From Sedimenticola selenatireducens (lineage in GTDB: Bacteria; Pseudomonadota; Gammaproteobacteria; Chromatiales; Chromatiaceae): DNA of 64,000 bases. A model generated the notes under the pieces. That model saw nothing but the letters and a program-made list of their open reading frames with translations. It was not told where the DNA came from and did no database searches. The stretch is taken from contig NZ_VMNH01000023.1 of NCBI RefSeq assembly GCF_007625115.1, positions 1-64,000 on the forward strand, given 5' to 3'. The position numbers and the translations under genes were made by a program. Shown piece after piece: positions 27,004 through 35,975 of the stretch (its first letter is position 1; each line of letters opens with the position of its first letter).

Positions 27004-28733
27004 GCCTCCTCCCCGGACTGTTCTTTGCGCCGGCGCACACCGATCATGGCCAGTGAACCGGCCAGTAGCAAACCGCCGCCCAAGCCACCTATCGAGGCCT
27101 TCTTCTCAAAGGTATCCAGATTGAACATGCTGTGTTTGGAGCTGGCTTCCAGATCCGCCACACGTTTTTTGAGTGCCGCCATATCACGCAACTTTGTGTC
27201 TTCATCCATAATCCGCGCATAGTCGCCAATCAGTGGTGACCAACCCTCAGTGTATGTATAACCACCGGGGCTACCATGCGTTACACCTTTATAGAGTTTG
27301 ATCAGATCATGCTCCCACATCTGTGCATGGTCACGCTCAATAGTTGTCGGATTGTTACCCTTTGCCCAGAAGAGCTGAAAGAAACCGCCCGGCGCATCTT
27401 CAATTGGCTCAGGGGGTTTCGGACGATTGGTTTTTTGCCCCGGCAATAACCCATCATCATAGAGCTTGGTTAGAACCGCCTTGGCCTCTTGCTCTTTGGC
27501 AATACCCTGTTTGATGCTGCCATCAATGATTTCAAAATAGGACTTGGCAAACTTCGGAGAATGGCAAGTATCACACGTATCGATCCACGCCTCCTCACGC
27601 TCCTTAAACCACTTGTGATTTAAATTATCGGCTATAGCAGGCGTGGGATTAAACGCCCAACGCACTTTGCGAACCACGTTATGGCCGAACTTCCCCTTGT
27701 ACTCCATATGGCATAGCGCACAGGTGGGACCGGTTTGGCCACCTTTCTCAATAGCCTTTTCAAGCGGCTGCTCCCAATCCCATCCATCTCCATGCGCCTG
27801 ATAGACCGTTCCATGCTTGGAGAGTAAAAACTGCTCATACTCATTATGGTCAACACCATTATGACAAGTGGCACAAGCCTCTGGTTTGCGCGCTTCGGCT
27901 GCAGAGAACTGGTGCCTGGAGTGACAGGTATCGCACTTCGGTGCGTTGACATGACACATCGTGCAACCCGAGGCAATCTCACGTTCCTCAATAGCCGCCC
28001 AGGTGGCCAACTCAACATTCGCCTGATAACCCAGCGCATGTGAGGGTCTGCCATCAGGCCATTGATCTTGTGGCCAATCCATCGTATCCCGCTCAGACTC
28101 ACGCTCTGCAAATTGCTTCAGATGACATTGACCACAAACAGCCGCATCCGGCATACGCAGATCTTTGTCATGCTTGCCCTTCTTCGCACCTATCCCCACA
28201 TGACAATCAATACAGGAGACCTGATTGAGCTGTTCATGCTTGTCCAGTTTCCCCAAAGACCTTAGATTTTTTTCCGCTTCTTCTAGCAGTGCCTTCTTGT
28301 AATAACGGGGGTCATCTGGTGGTAAATTACGCAGCGCCGTCAGATTGGAGTGCGTGCTTTTACGCCAGGCTGCCACCGCCCCAGGGGTTTCATCCCGATC
28401 TTCATGGCAGGTGATACACTCCTGCCCCGTAGAGGCGTGTGTCTCAGTTGTCGGGGGTTTATAGAAACTCAATGGATTGAAATATTGATCGATGGACATC
28501 GGCTCCCATTTATCGGCAAATTTTCCTTTGCCCGCCCCCTGCTTGGGATCGGTGTAGCGATCAACCAACTTGTCATAGAGCTGTTTCGGTGATGCCGACT
28601 CTTCGTTCAATCCCAAGGCCTTATAGGTCTCTTTAGGGATATCACCCCAAGTGGGGCTGAGTGTCAGAATGCCTATCAGAACAAGCAACAACTTGCTTGC
28701 GATAAGTAAGTTTCTCTTTTTTGTGCTGCACAT
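27000..28733 (-). CDS. haoA: Octaheme hydroxylamine oxidoreductase (HAO), membrane-anchored
   Basis: 577 residues with an N-terminal signal (about 8-30) and eight CXXCH motifs, starting at residues 106, 174, 200, 257, 267, 287, 338 and 387. This spacing fits the HAO family. The fourth heme is the place of the P460 centre. Tyr492 and Tyr494 in PGGYTYTEGW are candidates for the tyrosine that cross-links to heme P460 in oxidative HAO and is missing in reductive epsilonproteobacterial forms. A hydrophobic helix near 549-567 followed by RRRKEQ anchors the C-terminus. It may oxidise hydroxylamine or handle NO and nitrite. No amo, cytochrome c554 or cM552 gene adjoins it. Confidence 0.88.
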   Translation of the reverse strand: MCSTKKRNLLIASKLLLVLIGILTLSPTWGDIPKETYKALGLNEESASPKQLYDKLVDRYTDPKQGAGKGKFADKWEPMSIDQYFNPLSFYKPPTTETHASTGQECITCHEDRDETPGAVAAWRKSTHSNLTALRNLPPDDPRYYKKALLEEAEKNLRSLGKLDKHEQLNQVSCIDCHVGIGAKKGKHDKDLRMPDAAVCGQCHLKQFAERESERDTMDWPQDQWPDGRPSHALGYQANVELATWAAIEEREIASGCTMCHVNAPKCDTCHSRHQFSAAEARKPEACATCHNGVDHNEYEQFLLSKHGTVYQAHGDGWDWEQPLEKAIEKGGQTGPTCALCHMEYKGKFGHNVVRKVRWAFNPTPAIADNLNHKWFKEREEAWIDTCDTCHSPKFAKSYFEIIDGSIKQGIAKEQEAKAVLTKLYDDGLLPGQKTNRPKPPEPIEDAPGGFFQLFWAKGNNPTTIERDHAQMWEHDLIKLYKGVTHGSPGGYTYTEGWSPLIGDYARIMDEDTKLRDMAALKKRVADLEASSKHSMFNLDTFEKKASIGGLGGGLLLAGSLAMIGVRRRKEQSGEEA

Positions 28734-28843
28734 AACCTCTCCCCCCGTGAGCTACTGCCCATGACAAAGTCGGACACCTCGTGTCCTGGTGTCATAAAAA
28801 ACTAGATATGGGGAGGAATAAAGGACCAATCCGGAATAAAAAA

Positions 28844-28912
28844 ATGGTACCAGCAGGAGAAGGGGCGCTATTTCCACCCTGGTATTATGGAAATTTTCTA
28901 TACTGGTACTAT
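28844..28912. promoter_or_regulatory. Three CTGGTAYYAT repeats between haoA and the MocR gene
   Basis: CTGGTACCAT (28844-28853, minus strand), CTGGTATTAT (28879-28888, plus) and CTGGTACTAT (28903-28912, plus) share the form CTGGTAYYAT. They lie 60-130 bp before the regulator ATG and on the haoA side of the gap. Repeated short boxes upstream of a mocR gene are usual for autoregulation, so these are likely operator sites for the divergent regulator. Confidence 0.5.
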
Positions 28913-28972
28913 CGGAAGAACGCATACACTACTTATGATAGGGCCAGAGCCATTGGCCACAGAGGTTGAGCG

Positions 28973-30499
28973 ATGACAAACCAGCTTCCTTTGACGATTA
29001 ACAAGGATGATCAAAGCACCCTTCAAAATCAACTCTTTAATGAGATCCGGCGACTCATTCTGAATGGCGGACTAAAACCCGGAATCGCGATGCCCGCCAC
29101 CCGGGAATTGGCAACCCAACTCAATGTCTCACGTAATACCACCCTTCTGGCTTATGAGCGACTGATTGCAGAAGGCTATCTTGAAACAAAACCGGCGGTG
29201 GGCACCTTTGTGACCAGCCATATCCCGGAAGCCTCATTACTACTGGATGCCTGTCCTGAACAACACAAAAAACAGGACATCTCTCAGCAGAGCCGATGCC
29301 TGCCCCGCTTCAGTGGCACTCCTCATACCGTATACAAACCAAAATCAGAAGAGATCGATATCGACTTCAAAGTGGGGCGACCTGACCCGCGCTCATTTCC
29401 TGTCAGTCGCTGGCGCCAACTGACCATCCGTCAACTTCAGCTCGCCCATGACAACCTGACAGAGTACAACGACCCATCCGGTATCTTTCGTCTGCGCAAG
29501 GCCATAGTCGATCATCTGGGTCCAGCAAGAGGAATTTCGGTTAGCCCTGAACAGGTGCTGATCGTTGCAGGTTGTCAGGAAGCGCTGAATATTATTGCGC
29601 GACTGTTTATCACTGAAGAGACAGAAGTTGTCATTGAGTGTCCAGCCTACCAAGGTGCGGCTAATGTCTTCGAGAGTTACGGTGCAAAGCTGAATCCTAT
29701 TGCAGTTGATATTGAAGGACTGACAACCGCCCATCTTCCGAAAGGTGAGATCAAGCTGGCCTACCTGACGCCTTCCCATCAATATCCGCTCGGATATACC
29801 CTGTCACTCAAGCGCCGACTGGAATTACTGGAATGGGCCAACCAGACTGGGGCCTACTTGATCGAAGATGATTATGACAGCGATTTTCGCCACCACGGAT
29901 CGCCTCTGACAGCGCTGAAGGGTCTCGATCATAACGACAGTGTCATCTATCTTGGCACGTTCTCAAAGTCTATAGGTGCCTCGTTAAGAATGGGTTATAT
30001 GGTTCTGCCGGAAGCATTGATAGAGCCAGCACGCACCGTCAAGACACTGCTCAATAACGGCCAGCCTTGGCTGGAACAAGCTGTTGTTGCAGAGTTTATC
30101 CGCTCGGGCGGCTTTGCCAATCACCTGCGACGTATTCGACACACCTATCTCAACAGACGAGACTGTCTTATCAAGACACTTCAGGAACAGTTTGAGGACG
30201 TCGAACTCACCGGTCTTGAAGGCGGCATGCACCTGACCTGGAAACTACCTGATCATTTTCCTGCTGCAACAAAACTCGAATCGATTGCAGCCCATGTCGG
30301 CGTGGGTATCTATTCACTGCCCAAGGGCGATGCCTATTGCTCAGGCAATAAAGAACAACACGAGCGTATGCTGATGCTCGGCTACTCATCGCTTACTGAG
30401 CAACAGATCAAAGAAGGTATTATCAGGATAGCAAGGGCATTAGAAAAAACAGAACACCCCACCGCGTTGACCCAAAAACACTATCTGGAGTTGGCTTAA
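28973..30499 (+). CDS. MocR/PdxR-type GntR regulator with aminotransferase fold
   Basis: 508 residues. A GntR winged helix-turn-helix (about 15-82; MPATRELATQLNVSRNT, YLETKPAVGTFV) is joined to a class I aminotransferase-like domain. The PLP lysine is in GTFSKSIGASLRMGY near residue 337. MocR proteins sense PLP or amine compounds and control vitamin B6, GABA, taurine or similar genes. It is divergent from haoAB with repeat boxes between them, so control of haoAB is possible. The effector is unknown. Confidence 0.88.
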   Translation: MTNQLPLTINKDDQSTLQNQLFNEIRRLILNGGLKPGIAMPATRELATQLNVSRNTTLLAYERLIAEGYLETKPAVGTFVTSHIPEASLLLDACPEQHKKQDISQQSRCLPRFSGTPHTVYKPKSEEIDIDFKVGRPDPRSFPVSRWRQLTIRQLQLAHDNLTEYNDPSGIFRLRKAIVDHLGPARGISVSPEQVLIVAGCQEALNIIARLFITEETEVVIECPAYQGAANVFESYGAKLNPIAVDIEGLTTAHLPKGEIKLAYLTPSHQYPLGYTLSLKRRLELLEWANQTGAYLIEDDYDSDFRHHGSPLTALKGLDHNDSVIYLGTFSKSIGASLRMGYMVLPEALIEPARTVKTLLNNGQPWLEQAVVAEFIRSGGFANHLRRIRHTYLNRRDCLIKTLQEQFEDVELTGLEGGMHLTWKLPDHFPAATKLESIAAHVGVGIYSLPKGDAYCSGNKEQHERMLMLGYSSLTEQQIKEGIIRIARALEKTEHPTALTQKHYLELA

Positions 30500-30681
30500 G
30501 CAAAGCATATCAAATTAGAGTATGCATAGGGTCGGTAATGGCTTAATGGGCAACCCTGAACATATATGTCCTATTTATCTCCGGTAATAATGTAAATCAT
30601 TATAAAAATAGAGTATGTACCCCGGGGAGTTTTACGACACCTGCCGCTGATTCCGACGCACTCCTGATAAATGTCCCCTGC

Positions 30682-31260
30682 TCACATAACAAAACCAGCA
30701 ACCGGTATCGCTCTCACAACAAATCGTCCTGGCCCACCGGGTATCAACGCATCAAACGGATAGCAGGTGATCAGGGTCAATCCATTGCTATTCTGCTCTA
30801 ACAGCCATGTATCCTGTTCATCGTACACATCCCTCTTAATTACGGCATACATCAAGGATTCACCTGTGGTCGGTGTTATCCTGATCTGATCGCCGGGTTG
30901 TAGATACTGAAGAAACTGAAAGTGTGTATCACGATGGCCGCTTACAGCACTGTTACCCAAGCCACCCAGTGGCGCTGTTCCAGCGATATGCCCAGGACCA
31001 AAGGCAAGTGATCTTCCACTCGAACCCTCAAGTACAATCTGATCAATCCCAAGCCGCTCAATCTCCATTCTTGCCACGGGCCAGGTGTCAGCCCAGGGCC
31101 ATGGACGGACACGACTGTTTCCTGCTTGCGTCTCTTCCCAGGCGCTCTTGAGGAGTTGTTGCGCGAGCAGGGCCTTGGCCTTGATGTAACCTCCTTCACT
31201 GATCTGCCAAAGCCCTACTAACACAAGAAAGGTGATGAATGGCGTTGTCCATTTTTTCAT
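30682..31260 (-). CDS. Class GN sortase (proteobacterial dedicated sortase)
   Basis: 192 residues with an N-terminal membrane anchor (about 7-25). The catalytic set of sortases is visible: His in AVSGHRDTHF (near 119), Cys in LITCYPFD (near 169) and Arg in GPGRFVVRA (near 183). This small sortase type occurs in gammaproteobacteria with a single dedicated target, which here lies just upstream (31272-33452). It should cut the LPQTA-like motif of that target. The 30500-30681 gap holds ATAATG-N5-CATTAT (30587-30603) and two copies of TAGAGTATG. Confidence 0.9.
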   Translation of the reverse strand: MKKWTTPFITFLVLVGLWQISEGGYIKAKALLAQQLLKSAWEETQAGNSRVRPWPWADTWPVARMEIERLGIDQIVLEGSSGRSLAFGPGHIAGTAPLGGLGNSAVSGHRDTHFQFLQYLQPGDQIRITPTTGESLMYAVIKRDVYDEQDTWLLEQNSNGLTLITCYPFDALIPGGPGRFVVRAIPVAGFVM

Positions 31261-31271
31261 GCCTTTTGCCT

Positions 31272-33452
31272 CTATCCCCGGCCAATGTTCAAACCTAACT
31301 TGTGCGTCGTGATGCGCTGATCACGTTGCCACCACTTAAACAATCCAGCCAACACTAACAGGAACAGACCCAGCAGAATATTCAGTTCTGCCGCTGTGGC
31401 CGTCTGCGGTAATTTGCCAAATACTTTTTCGGCATGCCAACCCTTGGGCAGATTGGTCGGCATGGCCTTGCTCTTTAGACCCTCTTGGATTGGGCGTGAG
31501 GGTGTTTTATCTACAGCCACCAGACTGGTGTATTGACTGACCAGTTTGTGTGGCAGGGCAACTGCCAACACATCATTGCGCACTTGCATCTCATCCCGCC
31601 CTCTGGCCTTTTCATTCATCAGCGCGGCAATTTTTCTGCGCGCCCAGAGGAGATGTACACCGGACTCCTGCGCACCACCCTTGAGCGTGACTTGTTGCTT
31701 CCATTCATTACCGGCAACCTGGCCTGTGATATCCAACTGGGTTGCTGACTGTTGCATTTTCACCGCCAGAACAATCGGCTCACCGGCATAAAGATCGGGT
31801 ATTCTTGACGGCCACATCTCTACACTTTGTCCTTCTGGCCACTGAATGGAGATATCCGTAAGGAGGGGTGTTTCTAATTTTGCAAACAGCGCCGCCATTT
31901 TTTCACCCACCTCTTCTACCTTGCCGATATAGGTAAAGGTGCCTCGACCAAACTCTGCCGCCCGGGTCATGAAAAAGCTGTTAGGTGCCGAACCAATGCC
32001 GATGGTGAACAGGCGACTCTCACCGAGCTGTTCGTGGATCAGTTTAAACAGTGCTTCTTCATTGCCAACACTGCCATCCGTTAGAAACACAACCTGACGC
32101 AGCACACCCTTTTCTGCATGCTGGCGCAGTGCCAACTGTAACGCCGGCAACATCTCGGTACCCCCATCGGCGAGCAAGCCATTGACATACTTTGTGGCCC
32201 ATTGAATGTTTTTTACACTGGCTTGTACGGCTTGAGGAAACAGCGCATCGGTCTGATGATTGAATTGAATCACATTGAATCGATCGTTGGGTGCTAATCG
32301 CTGTAGTGCCAACTTGAGTGCCTCTCTGGCTTGTACGATTGAATCACCGTGCATAGATCCAGAGGTATCAATCACATAGATCACTTCTCTTGGTACAGGA
32401 TTATCAATGGATTGCTGACTGACAGGTGGCATTACCATCAATAACGCATAGTCGCTGTTATCCCACTTTTCCGTAAACAGGGCGGCATGCGGTGCGGCTT
32501 CTGCACGCGGCACCCAGTGAAGTTCGAAATCCCGATCAGCGGGGACTGCGCTATCCTGCAAATGAATTTGATGCACCCCCTTTCCATCCTGTTCGACTGT
32601 GATCTTGTGATAACTACTCTCCAGTTTTGCCAGTGGCATCCCGGCATCCAGACCGATCTGTATACTGACGGGATTGATAGGACCTTCAGCGGGATCGACT
32701 ACCGGCGGGGTAATACGTGAGGCATCCGTTACCTGATCAGTATTATTTGCCCAGCCACTCCCTTGAAAGGCGACTATTTCAGAGGGCCCAGTGGGTATCC
32801 CAGGAATGTACCGGGGCGCCACTACCAAGGGGAAACGTAACCTGAAACCACCCTGGTCATAATGCAGTGTCTGTTGATATTCAATTTCGACTTGTACGGT
32901 TTCATTCGGTGCGATATTGGCAACGGCAGTCGTGAAGATATTGGGCCGCTCCTGACTCAGCAAGCTGGCTTTGCGCCCTTCTCGCTTTGCTTTTTCATAG
33001 GTTTTTTTCGCCTGTTCCTTCTCCTGTATTTCACCCTCAATAAAACGCTCACCGATGCGCAGACGCATCCGATCGACCGCCGCATCATCAGGTAGTGGAA
33101 ATACATAAGTACCCTCCACCCACTCTGAAGCCGTATTTTTGAACTGCTGCTTGACCACGACACGCGCCATTATGCCGCTGATGGTCATTTTCACATCGGT
33201 ATTCAACAAGGGCGCATCCACCGATACACCACCACTGGCAAGCTTCATCAAGAGACTGCCACGCTTTACTTCATCCATACGGATAGGCTGATAGTTTGAC
33301 TTATTGTTTAATTCGGCGGCTGCCGCACTGTTACTCCAGATAAACACGAGCAATCCCAAAAGCAGTGCCGTGACCATGCCAGCAAACAGGGAAGCCAGCG
33401 AAGTGAACAGCATGTCTTTACCTAAATGATTAATCGGCTTTTGCTCGGCCAT
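31272..33452 (-). CDS. Sortase target protein with VIT and vWA domains
   Basis: 726 residues from the ATG at 33452 (GGGAGA upstream); the frame is open to 33566. An N-terminal helix (about 15-40) is the signal or anchor. A VIT domain (about 60-200) and a vWA domain with MIDAS DTSGS at 362-366 follow. The sorting signal is LPQTA near 681, then a hydrophobic helix and a basic tail (KWWQRDQR). This matches the marine proteobacterial sortase target family. It is probably displayed or moved at the envelope by the adjacent class GN sortase. Confidence 0.92.
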   Translation of the reverse strand: MAEQKPINHLGKDMLFTSLASLFAGMVTALLLGLLVFIWSNSAAAAELNNKSNYQPIRMDEVKRGSLLMKLASGGVSVDAPLLNTDVKMTISGIMARVVVKQQFKNTASEWVEGTYVFPLPDDAAVDRMRLRIGERFIEGEIQEKEQAKKTYEKAKREGRKASLLSQERPNIFTTAVANIAPNETVQVEIEYQQTLHYDQGGFRLRFPLVVAPRYIPGIPTGPSEIVAFQGSGWANNTDQVTDASRITPPVVDPAEGPINPVSIQIGLDAGMPLAKLESSYHKITVEQDGKGVHQIHLQDSAVPADRDFELHWVPRAEAAPHAALFTEKWDNSDYALLMVMPPVSQQSIDNPVPREVIYVIDTSGSMHGDSIVQAREALKLALQRLAPNDRFNVIQFNHQTDALFPQAVQASVKNIQWATKYVNGLLADGGTEMLPALQLALRQHAEKGVLRQVVFLTDGSVGNEEALFKLIHEQLGESRLFTIGIGSAPNSFFMTRAAEFGRGTFTYIGKVEEVGEKMAALFAKLETPLLTDISIQWPEGQSVEMWPSRIPDLYAGEPIVLAVKMQQSATQLDITGQVAGNEWKQQVTLKGGAQESGVHLLWARRKIAALMNEKARGRDEMQVRNDVLAVALPHKLVSQYTSLVAVDKTPSRPIQEGLKSKAMPTNLPKGWHAEKVFGKLPQTATAAELNILLGLFLLVLAGLFKWWQRDQRITTHKLGLNIGRG

Positions 33453-33587
33453 GGTGGTCTCCCGCTTTTTGCTTTTGAGGTATCTTTTTGTTGTTACTGG
33501 GTATCGTTCGCTGTCGATAGAGATCCCGACACATGGCTTCCGGTGAACAGTAGAGAAAGTGCTCACTTAACGGCTGTATGACACGGC

Positions 33588-34343
33588 TCATGTGGCCTCC
33601 TGATAACAAAATCGAATAATCACTTGGCGGTCGTAACCCAGACCCTCAACATCACTCGGGTCATACTGAGCATTTGCTTCGCCATAGGCCTGGGTTTCTA
33701 TGCGCTTAAAGGGGACGCCCCACTGAACCAATTGATCAGTAACGCTCAGGGCACGCGCTTCAGTCAGTGTCTGATTGTTCGAGGTACGACCCCGCTTATC
33801 CGCAAAGGCTTGGACATGGACCCTGAGTGATTGCAGCGTGCCTAATGCTTGCGCCAGTGCTTTAAGCGCCTGCTGATCCTGTAGCTCCAGGGCACTCTGA
33901 TTGGTTCGGAATTGGATTCGATAGATAAAGCCCGATGCAATGGCCTGAAGCTGCTGTTTGTTATGCGAGTGAGCGGTGCGTAATTGTTGAGACAGCTCAG
34001 CCAGTTGGGCGACATCCTGTTTTCGTTGCTGTTGTAGGCGAGCCACCTCCTGCCGCGTGGTGTGCAAATCGGATTCCAGTCCAGAATTCCGTCCAGCCAA
34101 CACACCACCTGCGGCACCGATAATAAATCCGGGCGGGCCCGCCAGAATAACGCCAGCAATACCCCCAATACCGGCACCTTGCCACTCTTCTGAATAAGTT
34201 GGTGCAGTCTCCTGTTCATTGAAGTGACCACCCTGCCACTGCTCAACATCATGGACGGCATTGAGATAATTGCTTTCGTAGGCACTGGCGCAATTGCCCC
34301 ATGCCAATCCAGCCATAAGGGGAAAAAGTACTGCTCGGTTCAT
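33588..34343 (-). CDS. pdsO: PdsO, sortase-associated OmpA-like protein
   Basis: 251 residues from the ATG at 34343 (AGGAG upstream). Signal peptide (about 1-22), a glycine-zipper segment (about 58-82), a coiled coil (about 85-130) and a C-terminal OmpA/MotB peptidoglycan-binding domain (FRTNQSALE; ALSVTDQL; DRQVIIRF). It fits the PdsO member of the proteobacterial dedicated sortase system. It lies at the head of the pdsO-target-sortase operon. Confidence 0.85.
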   Translation of the reverse strand: MNRAVLFPLMAGLAWGNCASAYESNYLNAVHDVEQWQGGHFNEQETAPTYSEEWQGAGIGGIAGVILAGPPGFIIGAAGGVLAGRNSGLESDLHTTRQEVARLQQQRKQDVAQLAELSQQLRTAHSHNKQQLQAIASGFIYRIQFRTNQSALELQDQQALKALAQALGTLQSLRVHVQAFADKRGRTSNNQTLTEARALSVTDQLVQWGVPFKRIETQAYGEANAQYDPSDVEGLGYDRQVIIRFCYQEAT

Positions 34344-34498
34344 TACCTGCTCCTGATTGGTCCAGCGCACCTTCCCTGGTGTGTCAGTCATCCAGACTTG
34401 CGCCGGTTGCTTGTTATCTGTGGGCTATTAAACCCTGTTCAGGTGGCAAGCCGGTTTCGTCAAGCGGGCAGAGCGATGGCAGATTCGGGCAACAATGT

Positions 34499-34510
34499 GG
34501 CAATTTGTCC
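34499..34510. promoter_or_regulatory. Candidate enhancer half-site (CAATTTGTC) upstream of the HTH/PBP regulator
   Basis: GGCAATTTGTCC contains the same 9-mer CAATTTGTC as the palindrome between fdh and moaA. It lies about 125 bp before the sigma-54-like element at 34629-34644, a usual enhancer distance. Apart from these sites the 34344-34686 gap shows no gene. Confidence 0.35.
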
Positions 34511-34628
34511 AACTGTCCTGACCCTGTTGGTACAAATCAGACCACATCCCCTCTTTCTGATATCTATTTCGATAGCTGAATCACCGTAACGGAGGGGTTG
34601 GACGGAATACGGCAAGCAGAAACAAGAA

Positions 34629-34644
34629 AGGTATGATTTTTGCG
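34629..34644 (+). promoter_or_regulatory. Weak sigma-54-like promoter of the HTH/PBP regulator
   Basis: AGGTATGATTTTTGCG has GG and GC 10 bp apart and TTGC at -12. It is close to the element before moaA. The ATG at 34687 is 44 bp downstream of the GC. Confidence 0.4.
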
Positions 34645-34686
34645 TAAAAAGAAGACGGACCCGATGGTCATATAGGGAATAAACTG

Positions 34687-35601
34687 ATGGCAGCTGTAAT
34701 GTCACAACACAGCGATGTTTTTATGAGTGTTAAGCAGGTCGCTGAATACCTGCACCTGAATGAAAAGAAGATCTACGCCCTGGTGAATGAAGGCGGCATT
34801 CCCGCTACAAAAGTGACGGGTAAATGGATGTTTCCCCGAGAGCTGGTTGATCGCTGGATGCTCGACTCGACCCACGGAGGATTACTCACGGATCGACTGG
34901 TCATTTCAGGGGGTGGTGACCCCCTCTTGTACCGATTAATACAAGACTTCGCGCGACAGACGGGCGCCCATGCCCTTATCAGCTATACACCCACGGGTAC
35001 GCGACTTGGTTTGGATCTACTGCAGGCCAACCGTGTTGATGCCTGTGGCGTACACTGGGGACCGGATAGTGAGAGCCACCTGCGTCATCCCGCCCTGCTC
35101 AGCCAATACTCCCAACATCATCAATGGGTCTTAATCCGTGCATTCCGGCGCGAGCAAGGGCTTATGATCAGCCCCGAAATCAATATCAAATCCAGTGACG
35201 TCGATTTACTGTTTCACAATCGCTATCGCTGGGCGACACGACAAACCGGGTCAGGAAGTCAACGTTTTCTGCTCGAATTGTTAAGCCACTACAGCATCAG
35301 TAAAGATGAACTAAACAATCAGGTCAGCGCACTATCGGCGCGGGAAGCAGCAGCGGCAATCGCCATGAAGCAGTGTGATGTGGCGCCAGGAGCACGCGCC
35401 ATTGCCAAGGAATATGGCCTGGGTTTTATTACCTTTGGCTGGGAGTCGTTTGATATCGCCCTGCCAAGAAACATCTGGTTCAGGCGCCTGTTCCAGGACC
35501 TGATCACACGTCTAAAATCGCAACCCTGCCAATCCATGGCGGAACGTCTGACGGGTTATAACCTGGAGGGAGCTGGCGATCTGGTATGGGGTGATGATTA
35601 G
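34687..35601 (+). CDS. One-component regulator: helix-turn-helix plus periplasmic-binding-protein fold
   Basis: 304 residues. The N-terminus (about 10-60) is an excisionase/MerR-like helix-turn-helix (MSVKQVAEYLHLNEKKIYALV, shown here only as the region). The rest (about 70-295) resembles a type 2 periplasmic binding domain of the molybdate/tungstate-like group, with SGGGDPLL and TPTGTRLGLDLL near its start. It has no signal peptide, so it acts in the cytoplasm as a ligand sensor. Regulators of this build often control Mo- or W-dependent genes. Neighbouring mobB and the shared promoter type support that, but the ligand is inferred. Confidence 0.75.
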   Translation: MAAVMSQHSDVFMSVKQVAEYLHLNEKKIYALVNEGGIPATKVTGKWMFPRELVDRWMLDSTHGGLLTDRLVISGGGDPLLYRLIQDFARQTGAHALISYTPTGTRLGLDLLQANRVDACGVHWGPDSESHLRHPALLSQYSQHHQWVLIRAFRREQGLMISPEINIKSSDVDLLFHNRYRWATRQTGSGSQRFLLELLSHYSISKDELNNQVSALSAREAAAAIAMKQCDVAPGARAIAKEYGLGFITFGWESFDIALPRNIWFRRLFQDLITRLKSQPCQSMAERLTGYNLEGAGDLVWGDD

Positions 35602-35618
35602 AACAGGTAGGTGTTAGA

Positions 35619-35867
35619 TTAATCTGGGGTATTTAATCCCTTCAATGCACTTTCCAGCTTGGTTCCCTCTAAATACTGGAAACAGCGAGTACTCCATTCA
35701 TCGGCCGTCATACTGCCGTCGGCAATCATCGCGGCAACAACCTGACCCCATTGAATGAGATAGGCATTCTTCTCGAGAAGTCGGGTATGTTGATCTAAAA
35801 TTTCCCGGCGCTTTTCATCCAGCTTCTCGAGCTCTTTTTCAAGAAATAAACCATGTTCGTCGGTCAT
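35619..35867 (-). CDS. Small coiled-coil protein of unknown function
   Basis: 82 residues, strongly helical and charged in the first half (a coiled coil about 5-35), with no cysteine motif or membrane segment. It lies convergent to the HTH/PBP regulator, 17 bp from its stop, and upstream of the Cache kinase gene in the minus direction. Not recognised. Confidence 0.55.
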   Translation of the reverse strand: MTDEHGLFLEKELEKLDEKRREILDQHTRLLEKNAYLIQWGQVVAAMIADGSMTADEWSTRCFQYLEGTKLESALKGLNTPD

Positions 35868-35975
35868 AACCGTACCTTCTCTCTATCTCAATCTCTGCCA
35901 GCCTCATTGCGAATCATAGCGCAAAATACCCCAATACGCAGCTAACCTGAATATAACAACCGAACGCTGTTGCGT

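Noticed and set aside
28781-28969. 62-codon frame between haoA and mocR
   Set aside because: It covers the regulatory boxes, has no good ribosome site, and shows no protein-like pattern.
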